DNA of 64,000 nt from Flavobacterium celericrescens (GTDB lineage: Bacteria > Bacteroidota > Bacteroidia > Flavobacteriales > Flavobacteriaceae). Position numbers and translations under genes: made by a program. Positions 45,343 to 54,854 of the stretch are shown piece by piece. The DNA lies in assembly GCF_011392075.1 (NCBI RefSeq), contig NZ_JAAJBV010000001.1:124001-188000 (forward strand), in the 5' to 3' direction. Below the pieces are notes generated by a model. The model was not told the origin of the DNA, searched no databases, and worked only from the letters and a program-made list of their open reading frames with translations. Positions within the stretch are counted from its first letter, which is position 1. The number at the start of each line of letters is the position of its first letter.

Positions 45343-46341
45343 ATGAAAAAAATCACCTATTTACTACTACTATTTGTTTGTTTTTCTTTTGCTCAAAACA
45401 CTGGAAAAGTTACGTTTTTTGCCAAAATAGAAAACAGAAACTCAGACACACTGACAATTTATGGCCCTAAAAAATTTAAACACAAAATTCCTGTAAACAA
45501 AAAAGGCGTTTTTGAATCTAGTTTTGATATAACTGAAGGATTACACCAATTTAATGATGGTGTAGAATCTTCAATGCTATATTTGAAAGATGGCGATGAT
45601 TTAAAATTGAATATGGACGCTAAAGAATTTGATGAAACTATTGTTTATAAAGGTAAAGGAGAAAAAGAAAATAATTATTTAGCGCAAAAAGCTCTTTCTG
45701 ATGAAACATTTGAAATGGAATTAGAAAATTTGCTAGAAAAAGATGAAACGATTTTTAAAGCCGCTTTAGACAAAAAGAAAACAGATGATTTGGCTAAATT
45801 AGAAGGCAATGGATTGAATGAAAAATTTGTTGGCATATACAAACCAATGATTTTACAAGAATCTGTTATGCTTTTACAATACTATAATCAAAAAGCTGAA
45901 GCTAAAAAAACTGAAGGAACTCAAGCTGCTTCGTTTGATTATGAAAATCATAAAGGAGGAAAAACTAAGTTAGAAGACTTGAGAGGAAAATATGTTTACA
46001 TTGATGTTTGGGCAACATGGTGTGGTCCATGTAGAGCAGAAATTCCTCATTTGAAAAAAGTGGAAGAAAAATATCATGGGAAAAATATTGAATTTGTAAG
46101 CATTTCTGTAGATGTTGACAAAGATCATGAGAAATGGCAAAAATTTGTAACTGACAAAGAATTAGGTGGTATCCAATTATTTGCAGACAAAAACTGGAAT
46201 TCAGATTTCATCAAAGCATTTGGAATTAATTCTATCCCAAGATTTATATTAATTGACCCAACTGGAAAAGTTGTAAAATCTGATGCACCAAGACCTTCTT
46301 CAGCTGCACTAGTAGAATTATTAGATAGTTTAGTAAAATAA
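45343..46341 (+). CDS. TlpA-like thioredoxin with DUF4369 domain
   Basis: 332-residue exported thiol-disulfide protein. Residues 1-18 are a signal peptide (ending SFAQ). The N-terminal part (about 20-125) resembles DUF4369, a helical linker follows, and a TlpA/ResA-type thioredoxin domain covers about 195-332 with the active site WATWCGPC (Cys227 and Cys230) and the cis-Pro in NSIPRFI. Such proteins reduce or maintain thiols of envelope proteins, for instance in cytochrome c maturation. The partner is unknown. It is a single gene with its own terminator at 46367. Confidence 0.88.
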   Translation: MKKITYLLLLFVCFSFAQNTGKVTFFAKIENRNSDTLTIYGPKKFKHKIPVNKKGVFESSFDITEGLHQFNDGVESSMLYLKDGDDLKLNMDAKEFDETIVYKGKGEKENNYLAQKALSDETFEMELENLLEKDETIFKAALDKKKTDDLAKLEGNGLNEKFVGIYKPMILQESVMLLQYYNQKAEAKKTEGTQAASFDYENHKGGKTKLEDLRGKYVYIDVWATWCGPCRAEIPHLKKVEEKYHGKNIEFVSISVDVDKDHEKWQKFVTDKELGGIQLFADKNWNSDFIKAFGINSIPRFILIDPTGKVVKSDAPRPSSAALVELLDSLVK

Positions 46342-46366
46342 TTTCCCGTTTTTTATAACTTATTTT

Positions 46367-46395
46367 AAAGCCAATGCGTAATGTATTGGCTTTTT
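46367..46395 (+). terminator. Terminator after the TlpA-like gene
   Basis: AAAGCCAAT and ATTGGCTTT pair around a 9-nt loop and run into T, 26 nt after the stop codon. Confidence 0.8.
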
Positions 46396-46463
46396 CAATG
46401 TTAAGTTTTTATCCAATGTTACCAAATTGTTAACTAAAAGTTTTTTTATTGTAAAAATTAATA

Positions 46464-46471
46464 TATATTTG
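46464..46471 (+). promoter_or_regulatory. -7 promoter element of the MORN-repeat gene
   Basis: TATATTTG is a perfect TAnnTTTG, 27 nt upstream of the ATG at 46499. Confidence 0.45.
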
Positions 46472-46498
46472 TTATGTAATTATTAACCCAATAAATAA

Positions 46499-46852
46499 AT
46501 GTATATGAAAAATTTAGTGATTTCTGGGATGTTATTGGTTTCTGGAGTGTTTTTTGCTCAAGATGTAAAACCAAAATTTGTTGCTACAGACGACAACACA
46601 ATACAAGCAACATATTATTATGATAATGGTCAAGTAAAACAAGAAGGTTCTTATGTAGATGGAAAACTTGATGGAAAATGGGTTTCTTATAATGAAGATG
46701 GTACAAAACAAGCTTCAGGAGAATATAAAAATGGAGAAAAAGTTGGCACTTGGACTTTTTGGAACTCAGGTTCATTAAGTAAAGTTGAATTTGCTAATAG
46801 CAGAATCGCATCCGTAAAAAAATTAAACAATGATTATTTAGTAACTAAATAA
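46499..46852 (+). CDS. Exported MORN-repeat protein (YwqK-like)
   Basis: 117-residue exported protein. The signal peptide ends near VFFAQ; the true start may be the second ATG at 46505 (MKNLVISG), two codons in. The mature part holds three MORN-type repeats: YYYDNGQVKQEGSYVDGKLDG, split here as YYYDNG-QVKQEG, then WVSYNEDGTKQASGEYKNG and WTFWNSGSLSKVEF. These are often labelled YwqK-family antitoxins, but there is no toxin gene nearby and the protein is exported, so that label is misleading. The likely role is a small periplasmic or surface beta-structure; function unknown. Confidence 0.78.
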   Translation: MYMKNLVISGMLLVSGVFFAQDVKPKFVATDDNTIQATYYYDNGQVKQEGSYVDGKLDGKWVSYNEDGTKQASGEYKNGEKVGTWTFWNSGSLSKVEFANSRIASVKKLNNDYLVTK

Positions 46853-46868
46853 TTTTTTTTAAACTAAT

Positions 46869-46900
46869 AAAAAAGTCCCGATTTTCATCGGGACTTTTTT
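46869..46900. terminator. Bidirectional terminator between MORN gene and RND gene
   Basis: A perfect 14-bp stem, AAAAAAGTCCCGAT with ATCGGGACTTTTTT, around TTTC. It serves both convergent genes and shares the GTCCCGA stem of the hairpin at 24738. Confidence 0.9.
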
Positions 46901-46915
46901 GGTTACATACTTGAT

Positions 46916-49900
46916 TTAAATTTCATGTTTGGGTGTAAAACCATCCTCACTTAATTCTTTATGAACATAATCAGCTTTCATTAAACTGCCATAATCTACT
47001 TTAACATCTCTTCCTAGTTTCACTCTAATGCTATCAACAATAGCATAAACAACTGGGACCACAATTAAAGTTAAGAATAAAGAGGAAATCAGACCACCAA
47101 TAATTACCCAAGCTAAACCATTATTCATCTCTGCTGCAGCACCTTTAGCAAGTGCAATAGGAATCATCCCTATTACCATAGCAATTGTTGTCATTAATAT
47201 TGGGCGTAAACGAGCATGGTTTGCCTGAACTAATGCATTGAATGTTGATTCTCCAGCATCTTTTCTGTGATTAGCAAAGTCAACTAATAAAATTGCATTT
47301 TTCGTAACTAATCCAATTAACATAATAATACCTAAAATAGTGAAAATGTTAAGTGAATTATTAGTTAATGCCAAAGCAAATAACGCTCCAATAAACGATA
47401 ACGGAATAGAGAACAATACTACAAAAGGTGTAACAAAGTCATCATACAAAGCAACCATGACTAAGTAAACTAAGATAATAGCAGCAAGTAACGCAATTCC
47501 TAAAGTCCCAAAACCTTCTGTTTGGTTTTCCATATCTCCACCCCAAACATAGTTAACTCCTGTTGGACGTTCCATTTTTGAGAATACTGTTTCCCATTCA
47601 GTTGCAATGGTACCTGAAGGTCTACCTACAGATTGTGCTTCAATTGTAATCGAAGTACTTTTATCTCTTCTTTCTAACATACTTGGACCTGAACTTTCAA
47701 TTACCTCTGCAAATTGAGATAATTTGATTTGTTGTCCCATGTTGTTTACGAAAATCAGATTGTTTACATCATTAATGTTAGAACGATCATATTCATTGAA
47801 TCTGATGTTAATATCATATTCATATTCTCCTGCTCTAAATTTTCCATCAGTATTTCCGTTGAAAGCGGTTTGCATTGTTAAACCAACTGTTTGAAGGTTT
47901 AATCCTAATGCTGCCATTTTATCACGATCCACCTGAACTTTAATTTCAGGATTACCAGCTTCTGAAGTTAGTTTTACTTCTGATGCTCCTGGCACTTTTT
48001 TCAATTCAGCAGCTGCTTTTTGAGCAAATAGCATTACATCATCAAAATTTGGACCTGTTACAGTTAAAGCAATTGGAGCTTTAGCGGCACCTTCTAATCC
48101 CATAGGAACTGTTTTTACTTTAGCTCCTACTAATTCTTTTTCTAATTGACGTTTGATTTTAGCTGCATATATAAACGAGTTGTCATCACGTTTTGCTTTT
48201 TCAACCAAAGAAATCAAAATTTCAGCTTTGTAAGCAGTAGATTGCGTAGCTCCCATACCTTCACTAGTTTGACCTACTGTGGTAATCATATCAACGATAT
48301 TTTTATCTTTTTTTAGATAAGCTTCCGCTTTTTGAGTCATAAAATTGGTTTGCTCAACAGAAACATCTTTTGGCATTTCAATTTGAACTAAGAATTCGCC
48401 TTTATCGGTTTTAGAGAAGAACTCACCACCAATAAATCCACCTCCTAATAGTCCGAAAATTGAACCAAAGAAAATAACAGTAACGATTGCTAACGTTGTT
48501 TTTTTGTAATTTAAAGACCAAGTTAAAATGTCTGTTACTTTGTGAGTGAATTTATCTAGGTAGTTTTCAAAACCTAAAATAATTTTTCCAAAAAACGATT
48601 CTTTATTTAAATGTTCTAATTTTCCGTAACGTGAGAATAACCAAGGCACAATAGTAAAGGAAGCCAATAACGACAATAATGTAGCAATAATTACTGTAAC
48701 ACTAAATTGCGTAATGATGTCAGAAACTAATCCAGTACTCATGGCAATTGGTAAGAATACCACCACGATAACTAAAGTAATAGCGGTAACGGTAAATCCA
48801 ATTTCAGCCGCACCATCGTAAGCAGCGCGAACTTTATTTTTACCCATTTCCATGTGACGGTGGATGTTTTCCAATACTACAATCGCGTCGTCTACTAAGA
48901 TACCTACTACCAATGAAAGTCCAAGTAAACTCATCAAGTTTAACGTATATCCCATTAATGAAATTCCAATAAAAGTAGCAATCAACGAAGCTGGAATCGA
49001 TACCATTACGATAGCAGCATTACGTAAACTGTGTAAGAAGAATAACATTACTAATGCAACTAAAAAGATAGCAAGAAATAAATCGTGCATTACATTATCG
49101 GCAGCAGTTAAGGTAAATTCACTACTATCGTTTGCAACTTTTAATTTTAAGTTTGATTTTGCATAATCTTGTTCAATTTTAGCAATTGCTTCTTTTACTT
49201 TTTTACTAACTTCAACGGCATTTGCATCTGATTGTTTAATAACTTGTAAAAGGATTGATCCTTTCTCGTTAATTCTTGAGATTTTAGTTACGTCTTTTTG
49301 GGCATCTTGAACATCGGCCACATCACCCAAACGTACTTGAACGCCATTGTTTGAAGCAACAACTAAATTTCGTAATTCTTCAACTGATTTATATTTTCCA
49401 GATAAACGAATGGTTGTACTGTTTTCTCTAGTTTTAATATTACCTGTAGGGAAATCTAAGTTTGAAGATAAAACAGCTTGTTGCACCTGAGGAACTGATA
49501 ATCCAAATCCTTGTAATTTAGTTGCATCTAAGCTTACTTTAATTTCTCTTTCTTCACCACCAACTAAGTTAACTTGTGCCACACCAGGAACACGAGAAAC
49601 AATTGGTTGAATTTTTTTATCTAACAAGTCATAAAAAGCAATTTCATCCATGCTTGCTGTTGCTCCAATGGTCATAATTGGTAAATCGCTCAAAGAGAAT
49701 TTACTTAATGAAGGCGGATCAACATCGTCAGGTAAGTCTTTTAAAACTGCATTGATTTTACGTTGAGCATCATTTAAAGAATAATCGGCATCCGCATCAG
49801 CGGTTAATGTAATCATTACTACCGATAAACTTTCGTATGACTTTGATTCTAATTTTTTGATGTTCTCCATGGTAGAAACCGCATCCTCAATTTTCTTGGT

Positions 49901-50089
49901 TACGGTGTTTTCTACTTCACTTGGAGAAGCTCCAGGATAAACAGTTGAAACGGTTACAACGTTCATTTCAAATTTTGGAATTAACTCATAACTCAACTGT
50001 TTATAACTATATAGTCCACCTAATAATAGTATCGTAAAAAGTACGATAACCATAGAAGGTCTTTTAATTGATATATCTACAATTTTCAT
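46916..50089 (-). CDS. RND efflux transporter permease (HAE1/AcrB type)
   Basis: 1057-residue inner-membrane proton antiporter that expels hydrophobic compounds through a periplasmic adaptor and a TolC-like channel. The N-terminus (ISIKRPSMVIVLFTILLLGG) is typical of this family, as is SVVYPGASPSEVE-like text near residue 50 (TVYPGASPSEVE). The Asp pair of the proton relay is in LVVGILVDDAIVVLENIHRH near residue 395. Two repeats, each of one plus five helices with large periplasmic loops, are visible. It is last in the tetR-tolC-adaptor-RND operon, 29 nt after the adaptor gene. The drug spectrum cannot be told. Confidence 0.96.
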   Translation of the reverse strand: MKIVDISIKRPSMVIVLFTILLLGGLYSYKQLSYELIPKFEMNVVTVSTVYPGASPSEVENTVTKKIEDAVSTMENIKKLESKSYESLSVVMITLTADADADYSLNDAQRKINAVLKDLPDDVDPPSLSKFSLSDLPIMTIGATASMDEIAFYDLLDKKIQPIVSRVPGVAQVNLVGGEEREIKVSLDATKLQGFGLSVPQVQQAVLSSNLDFPTGNIKTRENSTTIRLSGKYKSVEELRNLVVASNNGVQVRLGDVADVQDAQKDVTKISRINEKGSILLQVIKQSDANAVEVSKKVKEAIAKIEQDYAKSNLKLKVANDSSEFTLTAADNVMHDLFLAIFLVALVMLFFLHSLRNAAIVMVSIPASLIATFIGISLMGYTLNLMSLLGLSLVVGILVDDAIVVLENIHRHMEMGKNKVRAAYDGAAEIGFTVTAITLVIVVVFLPIAMSTGLVSDIITQFSVTVIIATLLSLLASFTIVPWLFSRYGKLEHLNKESFFGKIILGFENYLDKFTHKVTDILTWSLNYKKTTLAIVTVIFFGSIFGLLGGGFIGGEFFSKTDKGEFLVQIEMPKDVSVEQTNFMTQKAEAYLKKDKNIVDMITTVGQTSEGMGATQSTAYKAEILISLVEKAKRDDNSFIYAAKIKRQLEKELVGAKVKTVPMGLEGAAKAPIALTVTGPNFDDVMLFAQKAAAELKKVPGASEVKLTSEAGNPEIKVQVDRDKMAALGLNLQTVGLTMQTAFNGNTDGKFRAGEYEYDINIRFNEYDRSNINDVNNLIFVNNMGQQIKLSQFAEVIESSGPSMLERRDKSTSITIEAQSVGRPSGTIATEWETVFSKMERPTGVNYVWGGDMENQTEGFGTLGIALLAAIILVYLVMVALYDDFVTPFVVLFSIPLSFIGALFALALTNNSLNIFTILGIIMLIGLVTKNAILLVDFANHRKDAGESTFNALVQANHARLRPILMTTIAMVIGMIPIALAKGAAAEMNNGLAWVIIGGLISSLFLTLIVVPVVYAIVDSIRVKLGRDVKVDYGSLMKADYVHKELSEDGFTPKHEI

Positions 50090-50118
50090 ATAATCGGTTT
50101 TAAGTAAGCGTCTTTTTA

Positions 50119-51186
50119 TTATTTTACTATAGAAACTTTAGTGCTATCACTTAAGTTTATTTGACCACTTGTTACTACAACATCCCCATTGTTTAAGCCG
50201 CTTAAGATTTCAACTTTATCTCCAAAAACTCTTCCGGCTACTACTTTTTTCATAACGGCAATGTCTTTTTCCACAACATAAACTTGGTTGCTACTAACAC
50301 TTCCTACAAAGGCACTTCTTGGAATTGTCATCAATTCAGGTTGTTTTCCTTCTGGAGCACCAAAAACTACAGAACCATACATTCCCGCTTTTATTTCGTT
50401 ATTAGCATTGTTTGTAATTGCCACTTCAATAGGGAAGTTTAGAGAAGTATCTGCTTTTGAAGCAATAAAAGTTACTTTTCCAGTATATTCCTTGTCAGGA
50501 AAAACACTTGCTTTTACTTTTACAACCGAACCAATTTTTAATTGTGCCACTTGACGCTCACTAACATTTACTTTCAGTTTTAACGAGCTTGTATTTACAA
50601 TTTCAAACATTTTTGTTGGTGGCATAGCGCTCAATATAGCTCCAACTTCAATGAATTTTTTATTGATAATTCCTCCGAAAGGAGCTTTAACTCTTGTGTC
50701 ACCAACATTAATATTAGCTTGAGTTAATCTAGATTTAGCGTTAATCATGTTGATTCTAGCTTGATCTAATTGTTGTTTTGTAACTCCTCCAGTTTTGTAA
50801 GCACTTTCGAATCGGTTGTAATCGTTAAGAGCGTTTTGATAATTAGCATTAGCTGTTTCTGCCTCTACATTAACAACATCACCTCTAATGATAGCAATAG
50901 TTTGACCTTTTGCTACTCTATCCCCTTCTTTAACCAAAACCGAAATTACTTTTCCAGATCGTTCTGCAGCCATTTCTAATTCTTGATCGGGTGAGAAGTT
51001 TCCGTTAGCAAAAAAAGTATCTTCAACAGGATTTGTTTCAACTGTAGCAACACGTACAGCAACACTACTATTTTCTTGAGCTACAATTGCTGTATCTGCT
51101 TCATTTTGTTTTTTGTTGTTCATAAGAGTTACAACAGCAGCTCCTACTATTCCTACACCTAAAACGATATAAATTATTTTTTTCAT
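50119..51186 (-). CDS. RND efflux periplasmic adaptor subunit
   Basis: 355-residue membrane fusion protein. An N-terminal uncleaved helix (about residues 4-22) anchors it in the inner membrane. The split lipoyl domain flanks an alpha-hairpin (VLVKEGDRVAKGQTIA near residue 77 and TRVKAPFGGIINKKFIEVGA near 165), followed by a beta-barrel and a membrane-proximal domain. It bridges the permease and the TolC-like protein. It lies 7 nt after the TolC gene. Confidence 0.94.
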   Translation of the reverse strand: MKKIIYIVLGVGIVGAAVVTLMNNKKQNEADTAIVAQENSSVAVRVATVETNPVEDTFFANGNFSPDQELEMAAERSGKVISVLVKEGDRVAKGQTIAIIRGDVVNVEAETANANYQNALNDYNRFESAYKTGGVTKQQLDQARINMINAKSRLTQANINVGDTRVKAPFGGIINKKFIEVGAILSAMPPTKMFEIVNTSSLKLKVNVSERQVAQLKIGSVVKVKASVFPDKEYTGKVTFIASKADTSLNFPIEVAITNNANNEIKAGMYGSVVFGAPEGKQPELMTIPRSAFVGSVSSNQVYVVEKDIAVMKKVVAGRVFGDKVEILSGLNNGDVVVTSGQINLSDSTKVSIVK

Positions 51187-51193
51187 TTGTTTA

Positions 51194-52531
51194 TTAGTTT
51201 AATAAGTTTTTTAGTTCTCCTTTAGATTTTATGAATTGAATTTCAGCTAGTTTATATTCTAAAATAGCAGTTGTATAATTGTTTTGTGCTTCAACCAAGG
51301 CGTTTTCTGCATCCAATAAATCGGTTAAAGATGCTAAACCTTGTGTGTAATTATTATTGGTGTTGTTGAAAACTTCTTGCGCAAGTTGAGCATTTTCTTT
51401 TTGATTGTTGATGGTTATCAAACTGTTTTCAAGTTGCTTTTTTGCATTATCAAACGCTAAATCCAAAGCTAATTTGGTGTCATCAAGATCTACTTTTAAA
51501 GAACTTAATGCGTTGTTTGCTTGTCTTACTTTTGCTCTTGTTCCAAATCCCGCAAAAAGTGGTACTCTTAAATTTAAACCAATTGAAGCATAGTCTGACC
51601 AATAAACACCATCAGCTGGTTTTGCAAATAATGGCATTTCAGGACCTTGACCAATATAGTTGTAACTTCCGGTTAATGAAAGTGTTGGATAATATGCCGC
51701 TTGAACCGCCTTTTTTTGGTACGTTAATAATTGTTCTTGTTTTTTAAGTAACAAATATTCTGTTCTTCCAGTAACATCAGCTGTTGATGATAAGTCTTGT
51801 GGTGTAACTTCAAAAGCAGTATTAGGAATAATGATTTTGTTTTCCATTGGCATTCCCATATAAAATTTCAACGCATTTTCTTGAAGCGAAATTGCATTTA
51901 AAATTTGCTGACGAAGTGAATTGATATTGTTGACACGAACTGTAATTCTGTCATAATCGATTTTTTTAGCCAAACCATTATCATATTGCCCTTTGATGAT
52001 GTCTTTTACTTTGTTTGTGTTTTTCAAGTTATTATCAACTACAATAAGTTTTTGTTGTTGCACATATACTTGATAATAGGCATTTGCAACACGTTCAATA
52101 ACCTGCTCTTCGGTTAATTGTTCGTTAATTTGATAAAACTCTCTTGTAGATTTGGCAGCTTTTAACCCTGTAAAAACCGATTGATCAAACAAAGCTTGAT
52201 TCAAAGAAATGCCAGCTCCAGAATTCCATTTTTGACCAAAAGCTGCTTGAATTGTTGTACCTGGTGCTCCAAAATTATCTCCATCAATTACTGTTGTTTG
52301 TAAAATTGGGTTATAATTCAAACTTCCATTAGCCGAAATTTGCGGTAAAGCTCTCGAACGAACTTCTTGAATTTTATACTCGCTATTTTCTACTTCTAAT
52401 TTTGCTTTCTTAGCTTCTGCTTTGTTCTCAAGTGCAAAAGTGATAGCATCTTTTAATGTTAGTGGTGCTACTTCTTGCGCACTTACCGACAGTGTAAAAG
52501 TTAATAATGTTATGAGGATTGTGTTCTTCAT
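51194..52531 (-). CDS. TolC-family outer-membrane channel
   Basis: 445-residue outer-membrane efflux protein. Residues 1-18 are a signal peptide (ending VSAQ). Two homologous halves of long helices (with EVENSEYKIQEVRS-type heptads and NNNYTQGLASLTDLLDAENALVEAQ near residue 395) and short strands form the trimeric channel-tunnel. It is 3 nt after the tetR stop and 7 nt before the adaptor gene, so the whole pump is one transcript. Confidence 0.95.
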   Translation of the reverse strand: MKNTILITLLTFTLSVSAQEVAPLTLKDAITFALENKAEAKKAKLEVENSEYKIQEVRSRALPQISANGSLNYNPILQTTVIDGDNFGAPGTTIQAAFGQKWNSGAGISLNQALFDQSVFTGLKAAKSTREFYQINEQLTEEQVIERVANAYYQVYVQQQKLIVVDNNLKNTNKVKDIIKGQYDNGLAKKIDYDRITVRVNNINSLRQQILNAISLQENALKFYMGMPMENKIIIPNTAFEVTPQDLSSTADVTGRTEYLLLKKQEQLLTYQKKAVQAAYYPTLSLTGSYNYIGQGPEMPLFAKPADGVYWSDYASIGLNLRVPLFAGFGTRAKVRQANNALSSLKVDLDDTKLALDLAFDNAKKQLENSLITINNQKENAQLAQEVFNNTNNNYTQGLASLTDLLDAENALVEAQNNYTTAILEYKLAEIQFIKSKGELKNLLN

Positions 52532-52534
52532 TGT

Positions 52535-53131
52535 TTATATAATTGGGTTTTTAAGGTGTTTTTCTAATTCAATAATTCCAGCTAATGTTGCCATTGCTCT
52601 AATGTGATATTCCAAAGCTTTTACTTCTAATTCATGTGCATCATTTTCTAACATAGTGTTCTCGTTAATATTGAAAATTAGTGTGTAATAAAATTTCACA
52701 TAGTTGTCCACATCTAAATTTTCTCGATATAAACCTTCATTAATACCTTTAATAATGTTTTGTCTAAAACAATCTTCACAAATGCTTACTTGTTGGGTTA
52801 ATACTTTGTCGTAAATTTCTGGATAGTGTTTTTTTAACTGATAAATTGGAGATGATTCAGCTGATTTGAACATTTCTCTAAACATTCTTTTGATTTCGAA
52901 ATTTTCTTCAATAGCGTTAAAGTTTTTAGATACAATTTTATCAATCGTTTCATGAACTTCTTTGTGGACCATTTCAACACTTTGTTCAATTAAAACATCT
53001 TTATTGCTAAAATATTTGTAAATCGTTTTTTTTGAAATGCACATTTCGCAAGCAATATCATCCATAGTAATGCTCTTGAAACCAAGTCTCAAAAACATTT
53101 CTTTTGCTTTATTTATAATTTTATCTTTCAT
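52535..53131 (-). CDS. TetR/AcrR-family repressor of the efflux operon
   Basis: 198-residue regulator. The N-terminal helix-turn-helix is MDDIACEMCISKKTIYKYF-like (about residues 22-42), after KAKEMFLRLGFKSI. The helical C-terminal ligand domain includes an unusual Cys pair, CEDC near residue 112. I chose the ATG at 53131 because longer frames would start inside the promoter region. It heads the operon with the three pump genes (3 nt to tolC). A 7-bp dyad overlaps the promoter spacer just upstream, consistent with autorepression and pump control. Confidence 0.92.
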   Translation of the reverse strand: MKDKIINKAKEMFLRLGFKSITMDDIACEMCISKKTIYKYFSNKDVLIEQSVEMVHKEVHETIDKIVSKNFNAIEENFEIKRMFREMFKSAESSPIYQLKKHYPEIYDKVLTQQVSICEDCFRQNIIKGINEGLYRENLDVDNYVKFYYTLIFNINENTMLENDAHELEVKALEYHIRAMATLAGIIELEKHLKNPII

Positions 53132-53172
53132 TTTTATAGTAAAATCGCATTTTGGGATTTTATTTTCGGGTA

Positions 53173-53204
53173 CAAATGTATGTAGGAAACTTTTAACACC
53201 AAAA
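53173..53204 (-). promoter_or_regulatory. Promoter of the tetR-tolC-adaptor-RND operon
   Basis: On the minus strand TTTTG (53204-53200), a 19-nt spacer and TACATTTG (53180-53173) match the Bacteroidota consensus. The predicted start is about 35 nt before the tetR ATG. Confidence 0.75.
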
Positions 53205-53212
53205 TAGTTTCC
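53185..53212. promoter_or_regulatory. Dyad operator, probable TetR-family binding site
   Basis: GGAAACT-N14-AGTTTCC is a perfect 7-bp inverted repeat. One arm lies in the promoter spacer and the other upstream of the -33 element, so bound repressor would cover the RNA polymerase site. Position directly upstream of the tetR gene supports autoregulation. Confidence 0.6.
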
Positions 53213-53293
53213 GTTGTTTTTACATAAATTTAACATTTGATATATTCGTGTCGTTTCAGAATATTAAAGTATTTTAGCAAAAATTTCTAAACA

Positions 53294-54268
53294 ATGCATT
53301 CTATATCGTACTATCAGGAGAAAATGACCAATCATTTTTCTCAAATCGTTGCTAATAAAGAGCCTAAAAATTTATACGAACCTATCGAGTATATTTTATC
53401 GCTTGGTGGAAAAAGAATGCGTCCCGTTTTGACTTTAATGGCAAGCGAAGTTTTTAATGTAGATTGTGAAAAAGCGATTCCGGCAGCTACTGCGGTTGAG
53501 GTGTTTCACAATTTTTCATTAATTCACGACGATATTATGGATGATGCGCCTTTACGAAGAGGCAATCAAACCGTTCATGAAAAATGGGATTTGAATACCG
53601 GAATTTTATCAGGTGATGCGATGTTGATTTTAGCGTATCAATTCTTTGAAAATTATGAGCCTAAAACATTTCAAAAATTAGCCAAATTATTCAGCAAAAC
53701 GGCTTTAGAAGTTTGTGAAGGACAACAATATGATGTAGATTTTGAATTGCGTGACGATGTTACAGTTCCTGAATACCTAAAAATGATTGAATACAAAACC
53801 GCTGTTTTAGTTGGTGCTGCTATGAAAATGGGAGCAATTGTAGCCGAAACTTCTGATGAAAATGCAGATTTGATTTATGATTTTGGATTAAATTTAGGTA
53901 TCGCATTTCAATTACAAGATGATTATTTAGATGCTTTCGGTAATCCAGAAACCTTTGGAAAACAAGTGGGTGGAGACATTATTGAAAATAAAAAAACCTA
54001 TTTATATTTAAAAGCAATTGAGTTTTCAAAACCAGAAGAAAAACAACAATTGTTGCATTTATTTTCGATTCAACCAACAGATAATAATGATAAAATTGAA
54101 TCTGTAAAATCCATTTTTAATGCTTCTGGTGCAAGCGAAGCTACTAAAAAAGCGATTCAAGACTTTACTTTTAAAGCATTTGAAACTCTAGAAAAAATGG
54201 ATATCGAATCTGAAAAGAAAGCCATTTTAAAAGCTTTTGGCGAAAATTTAATGGGAAGAAATGTATAA
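53294..54268 (+). CDS. Polyprenyl synthetase (FPP/GGPP synthase-type)
   Basis: 324-residue all-helical trans-prenyltransferase condensing isopentenyl diphosphate with allylic diphosphates. The first Asp-rich motif DDIMDD is near residue 77 and the second, DDYLD, near 212; GGKRMRP near 38 binds diphosphate. The product chain length is not certain: the residues before the first motif (HNFSLIH) are bulky, compatible with C15-C20. The last 8 nt overlap the next gene. Confidence 0.94.
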   Translation: MHSISYYQEKMTNHFSQIVANKEPKNLYEPIEYILSLGGKRMRPVLTLMASEVFNVDCEKAIPAATAVEVFHNFSLIHDDIMDDAPLRRGNQTVHEKWDLNTGILSGDAMLILAYQFFENYEPKTFQKLAKLFSKTALEVCEGQQYDVDFELRDDVTVPEYLKMIEYKTAVLVGAAMKMGAIVAETSDENADLIYDFGLNLGIAFQLQDDYLDAFGNPETFGKQVGGDIIENKKTYLYLKAIEFSKPEEKQQLLHLFSIQPTDNNDKIESVKSIFNASGASEATKKAIQDFTFKAFETLEKMDIESEKKAILKAFGENLMGRNV

Positions 54269-54611
54269 TCCACCTACAAATATTGATGCTATAATTTCGC
54301 AAGCCGAGGAAGAACATTTGTACTTTAAACTAATTGAGCAAGTGAATAAAGATTTTGCTTTGGCGAATGAATCTTTAGATGTACCAACAAGTATTTTTCC
54401 GTTTGAATTTAAGAATTTGGTTCAAGAGAAAATATACAAACTCATTCAATACAAATTTGCTGAATATTTGAATTTACTATACATCATCGATGTTCCAGAA
54501 GAGCAAATCAAAAAATTAGATGGTTCTGATTTGGTTGAATTGTCAGAACAAGTAGCTTTTTTAGTCTTAAAACGGGAGTGGCAAAAGGTTTGGTTTCGTA
54601 ATAAATATTAA
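54261..54611 (+). CDS. Conserved hypothetical protein coupled to polyprenyl synthetase
   Basis: 116-residue soluble protein of unknown function, mainly helical, ending KVWFRNKY. It overlaps the polyprenyl synthetase gene by 8 nt, so it is translationally coupled. I recognise no domain; the arrangement is, as I recall, common in Flavobacteriia. Its last eight codons, stop and a few following bases (31 bp) are repeated at 56388-56418 after the next gene, showing that something was inserted exactly at this gene's 3' end. Confidence 0.75.
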   Translation: MYNPPTNIDAIISQAEEEHLYFKLIEQVNKDFALANESLDVPTSIFPFEFKNLVQEKIYKLIQYKFAEYLNLLYIIDVPEEQIKKLDGSDLVELSEQVAFLVLKREWQKVWFRNKY

Positions 54612-54615
54612 AAAT
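54585..54615 (+). repeat. 31-bp direct repeat, proximal copy
   Basis: Matches 56388-56418 with one mismatch. It encodes KVWFRNKY, the stop codon and 4 nt more of the hypothetical gene. The copies flank the beta-propeller T9SS gene, 1803 bp apart. Confidence 0.92.
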
Positions 54616-54854
54616 ATTTTAGTATATTTGATTTTTATATGAAACACTAATCATTTAGCAATTATAAACACCTATTGGTTTGGAATTAGACCTATATATT
54701 TTCATCAAAATTCTTAAATTAGTGGCTTAAAATTTTTAAATATAAAACACTAACATTAATATGCAGAAAGTATTATGAGAATTGAGTGTTGGAAATAATG
54801 ATTTAAGCTTAGCCTTTGAAACTATCTTTTGTTGTCTATATATTAATCAAAAAT
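54612..54854 (+). other. Intergenic leader of the beta-propeller T9SS gene
   Basis: 243 bp without a convincing gene. TATATTTG at 54623-54630 is a perfect -7 element but lies about 225 nt from the ATG at 54855, so a long leader or a nearer weak promoter (TATCTTTTG at 54826-54834) would be used. Both lie within the inserted segment. Confidence 0.4.

Noticed and set aside
46499..46852. Toxin-antitoxin antitoxin, as YwqK-like genes are often labelled
   Set aside because: The protein has a signal peptide and MORN repeats, and no toxin gene is adjacent.
53132..53236. N-terminal extension of the TetR-family regulator by 35 residues
   Set aside because: The extension runs through the -7 and -33 elements and the dyad operator, so it would not be in the transcript.
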